Below are positions 10,874 to 22,587 of a DNA stretch of 64,000 bases, in pieces. The stretch spans positions 1-64,000 of the forward strand of contig QANZ01050898.1 of NCBI GenBank assembly GCA_003254925.1, read 5' to 3'. Made by a program: the position numbers and the translations under genes. Source of the DNA: Chamaecrista fasciculata (taxonomy: Eukaryota > Streptophyta > Magnoliopsida > Fabales > Fabaceae). Position 1 is the stretch's first letter; every line of letters begins with the position of its first letter. The notes beneath the pieces are model-generated. The model searched no databases, was not told where the DNA came from, and was given only the letters and a program-made list of their open reading frames with translations.

Positions 10874-11538
10874 NNNNNNNNNNNNNNNNNNNNNNNNNNN
10901 NNNNNNNNNNNNNNNNNNNNNNNNNNNNNNNNNNNNNNNNNNNNNNNNNNNNNNNNNNNNNNNNNNNNNNNNNNNNNNNNNNNNNNNNNNNNNNNNNNNN
11001 NNNNNNNNNNNNNNNNNNNNNNNNNNNNNNNNNNNNNNNNNNNNNNNNNNNNNNNNNNNNNNNNNNNNNNNNNNNNNNNNNNNNNNNNNNNNNNNNNNNN
11101 NNNNNNNNNNNNNNNNNNNNNNNNNNNNNNNNNNNNNNNNNNNNNNNNNNNNNNNNNNNNNNNNNNNNNNNNNNNNNNNNNNNNNNNNNNNNNNNNNNNN
11201 NNNNNNNNNNNNNNNNNNNNNNNNNNNNNNNNNNNNNNNNNNNNNNNNNNNNNNNNNNNNNNNNNNNNNNNNNNNNNNNNNNNNNNNNNNNNNNNNNNNN
11301 NNNNNNNNNNNNNNNNNNNNNNNNNNNNNNNNNNNNNNNNNNNNNNNNNNNNNNNNNNNNNNNNNNNNNNNNNNNNNNNNNNNNNNNNNNNNNNNNNNNN
11401 NNNNNNNNNNNNNNNNNNNNNNNNNNNNNNNNNNNNNNNNNNNNNNNNNNNNNNNNNNNNNNNNNNNNNNNNNNNNNNNNNNNNNNNNNNNNNNNNNNNN
11501 NNNNNNNNNNNNNNNNNNNNNNNNNNNNNNNNNNNNNN
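10874..11538. other. Assembly gap (665 N)
   Basis: An unbroken run of N. Apparent long ORFs across it are artefacts. The gap lies wholly inside the LTR insertion and does not affect the LINE coding sequence. Confidence 0.99.
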
Positions 11539-11804
11539 TAATTGCACCATGACTCTCGTCCCAGCATCTAGTGCGTGCATCTCCATGCACCGAGGTCATG
11601 CTGGTCTTGGTTCAATTCAAGCTCCCACTCGAATGAGCGACCAGGGACTGTTTAGATTAACTATCTCATAATTAATCATGGACTGTTATCATAGTAAACA
11701 TGCTAATAATATGATAACCATTAATTTATCTCCATAAATTAATTGATATGTTCTCAACATACCTAAAGGATGATTGACCCTAGGGCACAATCTCCATCAG
11801 AAGT

Positions 11805-14800
11805 TACTTAGACTGGAAAACAGTAACTTAAACGAAGACAGACTGGCTAAGATCAGGGAATGTAGAAGCCAAATAGGGAGATTGTGGGAACAGGAAGAAA
11901 AGTTTTGGAAAGCCCGTTCAAGAATTAAATGGCTGAGAGAAGGGGACAGAAATTCAAAATATTTCCATGCTACTACAGTTCAGAGGAGGGCTTATAATAA
12001 GGTGACAAGGCTTAAGGATGCAAATGGCAATTGGGTTGAGGACCAACTGGAGCTTCAGGGTATGATATCTGATCACTTTACTGAACTCTTTAGCTCTTCA
12101 AATCCTGTTAATATCACCACAGTCACCAATCTTATTCAACCCAGAGTCACTAGTGGAATGAATGAGGGACTTCTTGCCCCCATAGAAGATTGGGAAGTGA
12201 GGAGAGCTGTTTTCACTATGGGGCCCCACAAGGCTCCTGGACCTGATGGCCTGAATGGATTATTTTTTCAAAGGCATTGGGATGTGGTGAAAGGGGATGT
12301 CATCAATACAGTGAAGGAATTTTTCAAAACTGGGTTATTTGACCCGTCTCTCAATGAAACTCTTATTACACTGGTCCCAAAAATTCCCACCCCTGAAGAA
12401 GTTAGTCAATTTCGGCCCATTAGTTGCTGCAATTTCATATATAAAATCCTGTCTAAGATTATGGCTGATAGGATGAAAAACCTCATGAATGATCTTATCT
12501 CAGTCAACCAGAGTGGTTTCATTAAGGGGAGGTTAATTCAGGACAATATTTTCATTGCTCACGAAATCTTCCACAGTCTTAATTCTAGGGGTGGCAAGAG
12601 AAATGAAGTCCTTGTGGCGAAGCTTGACATGAGCAAGGCCTATGACAGACTAGAATGGACTTTCCTGAAAGAAATCATGCTTGCTTTTGGTTTTGATCCA
12701 CATTGGGTCAAACTAATTATGGCATGTGTCACTACGGTATCCTACAAAATCAAACTCAATGGGTCTGTTGGGCCCACTGTCACACCTCACAGGGGTATAC
12801 GCCAGGGAGATCCAATCTCTCCATATTTGTTCATTTTAGCAGCGGAGGGCCTTACTGCACTGATAAATGATGGAGTGAATAGAAATGAATTCTCTGGTGC
12901 TAAGTTGTCTAGAAATGGTCCCACCCTCTCTCATCTCATGTTTGCTGATGACACCATGATTATAACGAAGGCTAATGAGTCTGATGCTTATGCAATGAAG
13001 CAGATCCTAAATTGCTACTCGCTGGCCTCAGGCCAGTGTATAAATGTCTCTAAATCCGAGATCCTGTTCAGTAAGGCAGTGAGGGATCAGTGTAGACATA
13101 GAATATCAAACATCCTTGAGATGCCTATATCCCACTCTCAAACCAGATACCTGGGGCTCCCGGGTAAGTGGCAAGGATCTAGAACACAAGCTCTCACTTG
13201 GCTCAAAGACAGAGTTTGGCAGCGTATACAAGGATGGAAGGAGCATTTCTTGTCTCCAGCTGGTAAAGAAACTCTTATTAAAGCAGTGATACAAGCAATA
13301 CCAACCTATGTTATGTCTGTATTTATTATCCCAAAGTCCTTGTGTCAAAAGATTTCGAGTCTTATTGCAAGATTTTGGTGGAGGAACTCTGGGAAAGATA
13401 GGGGAATACACTGGATTAAATGGTCTCATATGAAGAAGCCCAAAAATGATGGGGGTATGGGTTTTAGAGATCTACACGCTATGAACATGGCACTCATTGC
13501 AAAACAAGTCTGGAGAATCCATGATAACCCTGAGGCTCTATGGGCTAGAGTTATGAAGGGTATCTATTTCCCTCACTCTTCTATTTGGGAGGCAAAAAAG
13601 GGGAACAACAGCTCTTGGGCTTGGACTAGTATACTCAAGGGACGAGACTTCATTAGTAAGCACAAAGCATGGCTTATTAGAAATGGTGCAGATGTAAGAA
13701 TTTTAGCTGACAAATGGTTGATTAATGGTGAGAGAATCATGGGACATGACCATATTCTCCAGGATACCAGAGTGAAAGAACTCCTTATCCCAAATTCGCT
13801 TGCTTGGGATGCAAGGAAGATATTCCAACTGTTCCCCAATGATCTAGCTAGAAACATATTATCTACCCCGATCAATCCCCAACTTACACAGGATAATACC
13901 TTCTGGCCTCATGCTAGAGACGGGAAATATTCAGTTAAATCAGGTTATAAGCTAGCCCTTCTTGATTTTGGGGATGATGAGACCACTGCAAACTCAAGCA
14001 CTCAGGGAACAGCTACTCTATGGTCTACGGTGTGGGGGGCAAAGGTACAACCAAAAATTAAATCATTTATGTGGAGATTACTATCTAATGCCATTCCCAC
14101 TAGATCTTCCCTTCTTAGAAGAGGCTTGGGTAGATGTGGACTTTGTCCTGTCTGCAACAATCATAATGAATCTTTGGAGCATTTGTTCCTCCATTGTGAG
14201 TGGGCTCAAGTCGTTTGGTTTGGATCTAATTTCCAATGGCATTCAAATCAGGGGGATGATACTAAGCTGAGACCTTGGGTGGAGTCTAGAATAGATTCCC
14301 TGAGAAAGGATAGAGCGAATGATTTTGATAATTTATTAGCTCTGTTCTTCAACACTATGTGGGAAATTTGGTTAGGCAGAAACATGGCTACTTTTGAAGG
14401 AAAGAGTGTTAATCCTATCATTACTATCCAGAATGCTATGGACATGACCACTGAATATATTACTGCTAGTACAAAAACAAATCCCCAATCTGACCAGAAT
14501 GTTCAAAGTATTCAGAGAGACAGACAACAAAACTGGTTACCTCCTATTGGGAATGCAATAAAACTCAATGTGGACGCCGCTTTTGATGATTCTCCCAGGT
14601 GTGGTGCTGCTGCTGTTGTTGTTAGGGATAGCAATGGAGTCCTCCTCACTGGTTCTGCTATAAAATTTGTCTGTGGGACACCGTTGTGTGCTGAAGCGAT
14701 GGCCATCAAGGAAGCTCTCAAACTAGCAGAATCTCTTAATCCTTCTCCCATCCTCATTGAATCCGACAGTCAGGTGGCTGTCAACTGCTGCAAAGGTGCC

Positions 14801-15034
14801 CCCATCCCGTGGCAAATTCAAGCTGTAATGGCAGAGATCAGAGTATTGATAGCTAGAAATCCTCAATTCAAAATCAATTGGGTTAGAAGATCTGCGAACA
14901 AAGTTGCAGACCTTGTGGCGAAGACGGCGTTGAAAGAGCACTTACCGAGATATTGGCCCTGGCTTACTCCGGTCAGAATAAGGGCTGCCATCTTGGAAGA
15001 CAATCTTGCTCGCATATCTTCTCCCTCCAATTGA
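11805..15034 (+). pseudogene. LINE ORF2, 3' part: reverse transcriptase, zinc-binding domain and RNase H
   Basis: Continuation of ORF2 after the LTR insertion. Counting 8784-9693 plus 11805-15034, the frame is 1,379 codons with no stop. Domains in order: a linker with RIKWLREGDRNSKYFH; an RT with RPISCCNFIYKILSKIMADR, SGFIKGRLIQDNI, KLDMSKAYDRLEW, GIRQGDPISPYLF and the catalytic FADD near residues 683-686; a zf-RVT region (CGLCPVCNNHNESLEHLFLHC); and an RNase H domain from about residue 1225 with NVDAAFD, E in LCAEAMAIKEAL, ESDSQVAV and VADLVAK carrying the acidic residues. The downstream piece has no convincing start of its own, so it is not expected to be translated. Confidence 0.9.
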
Positions 15035-15339
15035 CTCATCCATGCATCTCTGTATTCTAAGGGTCTTCCTGCTTTCGCTAGCTTCGATTCATCAGTTGCC
15101 CTTCTTGTCTCTTCGCTGACTCTCATTATGCTGTGGGTCTTTTCGTTTTCTCAGGAGTCGTTTAGTCTGCTTGGTGTGTTGCCAAACAGATCCTCGAGGC
15201 GTCGCTGCTTTGCTTATCCAAGGAGTTTAGGGCCGCTGTATCCTGTCCATGTTTCTCCCCTTGGTGAACTCCTGGTTCTACCACTCCTTTGAGTGGGCTT
15301 CTCTGTGGGCTTTTCTTAGCCCTATATTGACCAAAAAAA
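15035..15339 (+). other. LINE 3' untranslated region and A-tail
   Basis: A T/C-rich stretch between the ORF2 stop and the A-run at 15333. It contains CCTTTGAGTGGGCTTCTCTG and ends ATATTGACC(A)n, a typical short LINE 3' UTR. Confidence 0.7.
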
Positions 15340-15352
15340 AAACAAATTAAAA

Positions 15353-15815
15353 AATAGAGGATAGTAAAAAGAAAAAGAAAATGAAAAATTCATTCATCCC
15401 AACCAAAAATAGAGGACAGTAAAAAGAAAAAGAAAAGAAAAAGAAAAGCAGAGTCATACTTGTTTCACTGTTAATTTCACTGCGATTTAAGAGATTTGAA
15501 CTCGGATTCTTTCGTCCTTTGCTTTACAAAAAAAGTATGTGCTAATCTGAGACGCCTTCGTCACCGTTCGATTGCCTCAACGAATAATTCGAACTGTTTG
15601 ACGAACTCGAAATCGGAGGAGGCGGCGGAAGAGGAAGAAGACGATGACGGTGAAGAAAATCAAGTGGTTCCGTGGAAATTGTGAAGTTATACAAGTTTTA
15701 GAGTAATTGTCAGAGATCTTTTCCCGTTTCGTGCTGATTATTATTATTGTTGGCATTTACATCGGTTCATCATTCATCATCTTGTGTAGGAAAAACCCTG
15801 AAGAAAATGAAGATG
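15353..15815. other. Purine-rich repeats and unassigned DNA
   Basis: 15353-15450 holds two imperfect copies of AATAGAGGA(T/C)AGTAAAAAGAA. A 62-codon open frame near 15496 starts with TTG, is acidic at its end and has no recognised similarity, so it is not called a gene. Confidence 0.4.
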
Positions 15816-16900
15816 AATGATTAAAAAAAAATTAGGGGGTTTAGGGACAAAAAAAATTAGGAATTTATGTTAAATTGAGAATATGAAGATGAAAATTAAA
15901 AAAAATTTAAGTTTTAGGGGTTTAGAGTTTGGGGTTTTAGGGTTTAGGGTTTTAGGATTTTAGGATTTAGTGTTTATGATTTTAGGGTTTAAGGGTTTAG
16001 AGTTTTAGAATTTAAGATTTTTAATATTTTTAAAGACTAAATTGGAATGTTTGAAAGAGTTTTGGGACACTTTACAATTTTATTTTGAGGATTTGGGACT
16101 AAAATGAATGAAGATAATGAAAAAAATGAAGAATTGAGAATAATGGAATAAAAATGGGTCAAAACTAATTGTTGAACTAAGACTTTTTTTTTTGAGTTTT
16201 AGGGTTTAGGGTATAAGGTTTTTAATATTTTTAAGGACTAAATTGGAATATTTGAAAGAGTTTTGGGACACTTTACAATTTTATTTTGAGAATTTTGGAC
16301 TAAAATGAATAAAATTGAGGAAAAAGAAGGAGAATTGAGGATAATGAAATAAAAATAAGTCAAGGACCTAATTGTTCAACTCAGACTTTTTTTTAGAGTT
16401 TAGGGTTTGAGCCTTTGAGGTTTTAAGTTTTGGGGTTTTAAGGTTTAGGGTTTAGGGTTTTAAATATTTTTAAGGATTAAACTAAAATGTTTAGAAGAGT
16501 TTTGGGATACTTTATAATTTTATTTTGAGGATTTGGGACTAAAATGAATAAAAATGATGAAAAAGAGGGGGAATTGAGAATAATGAAATAAAAATAGGTC
16601 AGGTACCTATAAGTGCAGTGAGGAAATGCTGATGTGTTACTATTTTATGACGTGACAGCTTTTTTTTTTTTTTTAATACATAACGGGTGCTAATGTAGCC
16701 ATAACGGTACACATCGACATATAACGAGACACATCAGCGTCCGTTATGGCAACGTCAACTTTTTTGTAACGACAATATGACGGAGAGACCAATTAGTTAG
16801 GCGTTTGCAAATTTCGGAGACCGACTAGTACAATGCGTAAAATTCAGGGACCTATCTGTCACGGCGTCTAAAATTCAGGAACCGGGAAGTTAGTTTACTC
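15816..16900. mobile_element. Mutator-like element remnant with telomere-like repeats
   Basis: The right end GTTAGTTTACTC at 16900 and about 250 bp next to it match the right terminus of the element at 42059-43787 (TGACGGAG.GACCAA, GGGACCTATCTG). The left TIR is missing. Inside are about three imperfect direct copies (around 16030, 16230 and 16470) of a block with GGACTAAATTGGAATGTTTG and TTTTGGGACACTTTACAATT. They are separated by runs of TTTAGGG variants. The family relation is clear, the left limit is approximate. Confidence 0.65.
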
Positions 16901-17210
16901 GAAACCTAAACATAAATTTGGAAACAGACATTGCAATTCAACTTTCAGAAATCATACACAAAATACCTAAATACCAAGAGAGAATTGGCCCCCAACCACC
17001 GTTTGAGAATGAAGGACAAAATCATCATAAATTTTCTCTTAACTCTCAAGAAGCGTCTGTGACAAATACCACCATAAGTATTACCTAAATCTCTATAACC
17101 ACCCAACAGAGAGGGCTCTAAATACCAAACATCTCAGCATCCACTCACTGACAGTCCCAACCCATTCATATTTTCTTGTACCAAGTCTGAAACTAACCAG
17201 TAACAAAAAT
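16901..17210 (-). other. Probable 3' UTR and downstream region of the HSP70-like gene
   Basis: Unique sequence between the Mutator-like remnant and the stop codon at 17211. No ORF is seen. The polyadenylation site cannot be fixed from sequence alone. Confidence 0.4.
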
Positions 17211-20200
17211 TTATGCACTGCCTGTATTCTGTGACTTGTCAGTTTCCATTGGTTCCGTGGATGCCGGTGGAGCCTGGGCAGCACTGTCTCCTGCATTCTC
17301 ATTAGTGCTGGCATTAGCATCTCCCTGTGGTTGCTGTTGGTCGCTGCCCTGAGGAGGCGAGGCTGCGGGTGCCTCTGGGGTAGCTGGCTTAGCGGGCCTT
17401 GGTTTGGTCATAATGGGCTTACAGAACCTGTTAACAAAGTAAATAAAAATCTTTGAATAATAATTGGTTGATAAGTGAGCATTATTAGTTTGCACAAAAA
17501 GAAAGGAACCCAAATAAAGAAGCACATTCAAGATTAGGTTCAGTCCTCAGTTCAACTGGTTTTGGTAATAAATGCAACACACTAAAGTGCCACACAAAAA
17601 CTCAAACCCAGAAGCTGTTGGATCTGACAAATTTATACTCTTTACAAATACATTTGGTAAAAACTGCAGAAAATGTGGCATCAACATAAGAAGGCAGAAA
17701 AAGAATATATTATTGACGAAGAAAAACATGTCATATGAAAAACCTTAATGATGAGGAACCCCAAACCCACAGGGAAGAACGAAAACCATATACCTATCAA
17801 CTGCTTCAGCTTTCCTTCTTACTTCAGCTGAAAGAAGCACCGGGTTTGCATATTTAGGAAGTGAGTCCTGCTGCTGCTTCTTCTCCCTAAGCCAAGCCTC
17901 AGCTTCAACACATTCATTTAAGACCTGAAAACAAACAAGAAAAACAGTTGCAGATTAAATGGCAATATGGGAAACAGAAGCATATTAAAACAAAATAAAT
18001 AGTCTTGACATAGTACCTTCTGTTTCTCAGAAATGTCAATGTGATCAAATTTGGGATCGTTGGACATTGCAGCCTCCCTGTAACTATTTATACAATAGAT
18101 GAACTGATCAACTACTGTGCCCCTTTCCATATATTCCTTATAACGCTCTTCAATTGGATCACCTTGCTGCAATTAGATACAAGTCTCCAATAAGATTGTA
18201 AAACCACAACTAGCATAAAAATAAATCCTGCGATTCATTCTTGAACACAAGAGGGCAGAAGGCCTTTCTAATTTTACTGTTTATTGGGGTAGGAGGCATG
18301 GATCTCAAATTTATAAAAGCTTCTTACCTTCTTCAGTTCCTCAAGTTTGGCAACATAAACACCTTTGGTTTCATCTTCACCATCTTCATACAACCAGTCT
18401 TCCACCTCCTGCAGCTTAGCAGTAAGTTGCTCCCTCTCTGAAGCAATGACGAACTCTTGATATTTGTCATTGAGCTGTGCGATAGTAATAAAATTAGTTT
18501 CAGGAATCATCAAAAGGCATGCATTTACATCAGGCCTAAAAGGGTAAGAAGAGAAAGAGATCCTCAGCCACCTTGTTCCTCATGTCATAAACGTAAGATT
18601 CCACTGCATTTTTCTTTTCTTTTGTTTCTTCCATCACTCGATCTTGCAAAGCCATTTCAAACTCCTTTTCTACAGCTTTCTGGACATCTGTCGGACTCAT
18701 TGCTCCATAAACCAACTCTGAGACAGCTAAGCTTGTTTTCTTGACCTTTTTCTTTGGAGCCTCAACCTTCGATTTTAAAAGAAAGTCAGCCAAATAAGTT
18801 AACAATGCTTGAACACTTATTTGAAAGACAAAATACAACGAGAGGACTACAGAACCTACATGCATGATTCAGCATGGCAGCATGGTTATGTGAAGAGTAA
18901 GAATTATATTCACCAAAGCAGCATTTCTTAGTTAAACTTTACTACAGAAAAATTCAAACAAACAGAAAGACCACAACAAAACCCAACAACATTAATGAAT
19001 GGCATTTCAATTGAAACAAGTTACTACTAATAACACTACGATGATCAATTGGATTAGATGATTTTTGCCGAAACAAAATCAGGTTGCTAAATGACAACTT
19101 ATAATTATAACACATTCAAGATATCACCATCCTATTCCAACCTAAAATCATCTAGCATTTTATTAATGTGTATAAGCATTGAAAAGAGTGATTGCTTTTC
19201 CATTGTCACAACAAGAAATAGTCAACGAACAACATGAGATTGATAGAAGATTAAAAAAAAAAAAACACAAATGCTAACCTTGGTATCAGTATCCATTTGC
19301 GCAGCCTTATCCCCAGTCTCAGCATTGCCATTCTCAACCCCAGTGGCTTCAGCAGTTTCCTTAGCATCTTGCATACGGACATCAGCATCATTGGAGCTTG
19401 GAGGTGCAGCAGTATCAGTAGAGACTTCATCAGTGTCCATCTTGTTATTCTCTCCTGCTGACACTTGGGACACTGGAACTTCAACGTTTTCCTCCTCCAG
19501 GAGCTAAACAGGATCATCAAAAGGTTAAACCAAATGACCAAATGTTCTACAGTTTACTACCATAACCGGACAATAAAAGTTGCAGCAGGAGGGAAATATA
19601 AGTAGGCTAGCCTGGACAGACTTACAATTGCCGACTCAACAGATGCAATTCCATGCACATTCAAACGTACTTTCACCTTAACCTTTGACTTCTCAACTTT
19701 TGTACTGGGGAAAGGACCAATCTGCAGACAATCAAGAGTCAAAAGATTCCAAAGGAAAGAATATATGTAACAAAGGTGAGAAGTCTTACAGTATATGTAC
19801 TGATCTTAGGAGGTGTTTGCAGCTCGCTCACATCAGCATACTGTACATCAACAGAAAATGTTTCTGACCTGTAGAATGTTAAAGCCTTGGTGCTAGGTAT
19901 AGCATTTCCTTTGGTGAAAACAACAGTATTCAACTGATTGTCTGGTCCACTATCTTGTACATCTGGATCAGACCCTTTCCATGAAAGAGATATTGGGAAA
20001 GGAAAGTTTTCATTGACCTTCACAAACAGTAATAAGAAATATCAGATGAGGAAAATAACAGCTTAGAAGAATAAGATATGCTTAAAAGGCCTAATTCTTA
20101 GACTAAGGCAGGTGCCCAAGATGTGCATTTAAACATAATAAAAATTATTCAATCTTGACGATGTCTGGAAGTCTTAAAAGGGAAAGGAATTGAAAGAGAA

Positions 20201-21607
20201 AAGATAGAATGGAATAAGATACCTTCCTCATGTTAGGACGATAAATAGAGAAGGAAATGAAAGGTAACATTTACAAACCGTATTTATTAATCATGTTTCA
20301 AGGTAAACTGGTATAGTAACAGATTACATGTTTTCTAAATTAAAAAGAAAAATCCTTTTTTTACTCCCCAATATGGAGAAGAAGAAAATTAGGTTTGAGA
20401 GGGAGAAAGGGAAGTATCAAATTAGAAAAAAATTTACCTGAAATTCTCGCACTTTAAATGTTGGACTAAGAATGGCACATTGCAAGGCACAACCCCTGGC
20501 AACACACTCACTTGCATTCATTGTCCGCCTAGGATCCTTCTTGAAAAACTCTGTCAATATCTTAATTATAGCTGGTACACGAGAACCTGAACCAACCACC
20601 TCAACCATATGGACATTCTCAACTGTAAGACCAGCATCTGTAAGTGCCTTTTCCAATGGCTTCTTCACACGTTCCAAAATTGGAATACTTAATTGCTCAA
20701 ATTCATCACGCTTAATGTAGCCCCTGACGTCCTTCTCATCCATTAGGCACTCAATGTTCAGAGGTGCCTCAGGATTTGCACTAAGCATCTTCTTCAGCTT
20801 CTCACAAGCAGCTCTCAGCCTAAGACAAGCCCTAGCATTCTGGTAAACATCAATCTTGTACTCTTCCTTGAACTTCGAAGCAAAGTGCTGAAACAAAACT
20901 TCATCAAAATCTCTACCGCCCAGAGACCTATCAAATGAATGAGCTAATACTTTCAGCTGCCCCTTTTTAAACCCAGCAATACACACTTGCATGCTGGCAT
21001 GTCCAATGTCAACAAAGGCAACATTCAGTTGGTCATTTTCTGGAAGATCCGTCTTGTAAATTCCGTAAGCCAAGGCAGTTGCTGTTGTTTCGTGAAACAG
21101 GCGAAGTGGGTGCAGACCAGCAATGGTTGCTGCATCCAAGACTGCCCTTCTCTGAAGATCAGTGAAATAAACTGGAATGCCAATGCAACAATCATTGACA
21201 GCAGCATTCAGATTTTTCTCGGCAATGCCTTTGAGATCTGACAGAACCATTCCCAGCACTTGGGTAGGAGTGAATGTTTTGCTCTCGCCCAAATACCTTG
21301 CATGAATTAATGGATAGCCATCAGGCCCTTCAGTGACAGTAAAAGGCAACGATTTCAGATCCCTCTGCAGTTCTGGATCAGAGAATTGTCTACCAATTAG
21401 TCGCTTAATCTGTGAGATTGAATTTTTTGGGTTCATCATGGTAGATGCAGCACCAGCTGTTCCAATGAACCGTTGTTTGTCACCAAAGCATACAACTGCT
21501 GGAGTTTCTCGCTTGGACTCATCATTGAGCACAACATCAATTCCCCTCTGCCTTGCAACAGCAACAATACCACTCTCATTACCAAAATCAAAACCAACTA
21601 CGCTCAT
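17211..21607 (-). CDS. HSP70-15: HSP110-type heat shock 70 kDa protein (HSP70-14/15-like), nine coding exons
   Basis: A cytosolic or nuclear HSP110/SSE-like chaperone, known in this family as a nucleotide-exchange factor for HSP70. Coding exons: 21607-20438, 20017-19790, 19721-19626, 19503-19279, 18766-18572, 18474-18328, 18166-18017, 17924-17794 and 17427-17211. All have GT-AG junctions and the frame holds throughout, giving 852 residues (plant family ~830). N-terminal ATPase domain: VGFDFGN at 4-10, FVDIGHA at ~198-204, SLGGRDFDE at ~228-236, VEVVGSGSRVPAI near 340. Then come a beta-sandwich domain, a long acidic linker rich in D/E/T (exon 4) and a helical C-terminal domain (YVYDMRNKLNDKYQEFV, WLYEDGEDE). 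The C-terminus is P/Q/A-rich and lacks EEVD, as usual for HSP110. The symbol marks the closest family member, orthology to HSP70-14 or -15 is not resolved. Exon 5 uses donor AAG|GTGGCT, less canonical than the others. Confidence 0.92.
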
Positions 21608-21663
21608 CGTTGCTAAAATTGAATTGACTGACTAGAATTTGGTCTGCCCGCCAAGAAGAAAAC

Positions 21664-22370
21664 CTGGACAAAAATTACTGTCTTATTATGTGTGATATAT
21701 GTGAATTCATGGTAAAAGCCAAGACTGCGACGGAAAGAAAAATGACTGTAACAGCAAGTAGATAATGGTTTCAGATATAGAAAATGCTTCTGCCAAAAAA
21801 TGGAAAAAACTAGAAATTAAATGCCTTGGACAGTAGCTTACTATGAACTAAAAACGAATATATTACTAATTGCTTTATTAAGGACAATCAGGTTCATCAA
21901 TAATCCAGTGAATTTGACAACACCAATACCATAAAGAATTATAAAAGAGCATATCATTTAAGTAGCAATTTCGTACAAGCAATCCACCACAAAAGAAGCT
22001 GAGAACACTAAAATCAAATCCATTTCATCAATTTGAGCCAAAGCCGAAGCAAAACAAACAAAAGCAAAGCAAAGAAAAGAAAAAACCTAATAGAACGAAC
22101 TAAGTGACGCCCACCAAGAACCAAGCAGATCATAAAATGTATAATAGAATCCATCAAGCGCAACGAAAGAAGCAGTGACAAAAAAGAATACTATATTCCA
22201 AAAGAATGCTAATAATCCCAAAGTGGGCAAGGACTCACAGTCAATCACACAGTTCATCATCGACCAAGTCCGAACAAAATGCACGAATTAAACACCAACA
22301 GCTCACAGATCTACAACCTCAAGAACGATCGAAGAAACATAAATCACATCGAAGAGTAAAGTGCGGTTAC
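21664..22370 (-). other. 5' UTR intron of the HSP70-like gene
   Basis: The minus strand has donor CGCCAG|GTAACC at 22371/22370 and acceptor TTTGTCCAG|G at 21664/21663. This leaves a 5' UTR exon of about 100 bp and ~55 bp of leader before the ATG at 21607. UTR introns of this kind are common in plant chaperone genes and often raise expression. Inferred from splice signals only. Confidence 0.65.
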
Positions 22371-22492
22371 CTGGCGAAGCGATCCAACTTCCAAGAGAGA
22401 AGAGAAAGGAAAGGAGGGGTTTTGAGATTCTGGAACAATCTAAAACCCTTTACAACATACACAACAACGGAAAGACGGAGCGAGAAAATCGA

Positions 22493-22502
22493 TACTTATA
22501 TG
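22493..22502 (-). promoter_or_regulatory. TATA box of the HSP70-like gene
   Basis: The minus strand reads CATATAAGTA here, about 120 bp upstream of the UTR donor. Transcription would begin near 22465. The Mutator-like MITE at 22588 starts only ~86 bp further upstream, so it may supply or disturb distal promoter sequence. Confidence 0.5.
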
Positions 22503-22587
22503 AAGGACGAGACTGCTGCGAGAATTTGGCTAGGGACTCCTATGAAATTTCTTAGATTTTGTTTTAATGACCTTTCCAAATTTTATA

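Larger units (their letters stand above)
9694..11799 (-). mobile_element. Ty1/copia-type LTR inserted in the LINE (solo LTR as assembled)
   Basis: On the minus strand it starts TGATGGAGATTGTGCCCTAG at 11799 and ends TAGAATTCCCAACA at 9694. A perfect 5-bp target duplication GAAGT lies at 9689-9693 and 11800-11804. A TATA box CTATAAATA on the minus strand (10349-10357) fits the core promoter of an LTR. The LTR at 1-44 is a relative. The 665-base N run inside means the true size is uncertain. A complete element with two near-identical LTRs could have been collapsed there, but the visible parts are consistent with one LTR. Confidence 0.85.
6811..15339 (+). mobile_element. Full-length L1-type LINE split by an LTR insertion
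   Basis: A non-LTR retrotransposon with an ORF1 nucleic-acid-binding protein and an ORF2 endonuclease-RT-RNase H protein, ending in an A-rich tail at 15333. It is flanked by a 13-bp target duplication AAACAAATTAAAA at 6798-6810 and 15340-15352. Without the LTR element at 9694-11799 and its extra TSD copy, the LINE is about 6.4 kb, a normal plant L1 length. Both ORFs read through, so it was probably recently active and was inactivated by the LTR insertion. Confidence 0.9.

Noticed and set aside
10819-11599. Several 230-255 codon ORFs around 10.8-11.6 kb
   Set aside because: They consist almost entirely of N from the assembly gap.
11774-11804. Start of the long RT frame at 11774
   Set aside because: The first codon is TTG and these bases belong to the LTR. 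The LINE resumes only at 11805 (the TSD copy occupies 11800-11804).
15900-16470. Interstitial telomere
   Set aside because: The TTTAGGG units are irregular and lie inside a Mutator-like remnant also found elsewhere in the window, so no chromosome-end origin is needed.
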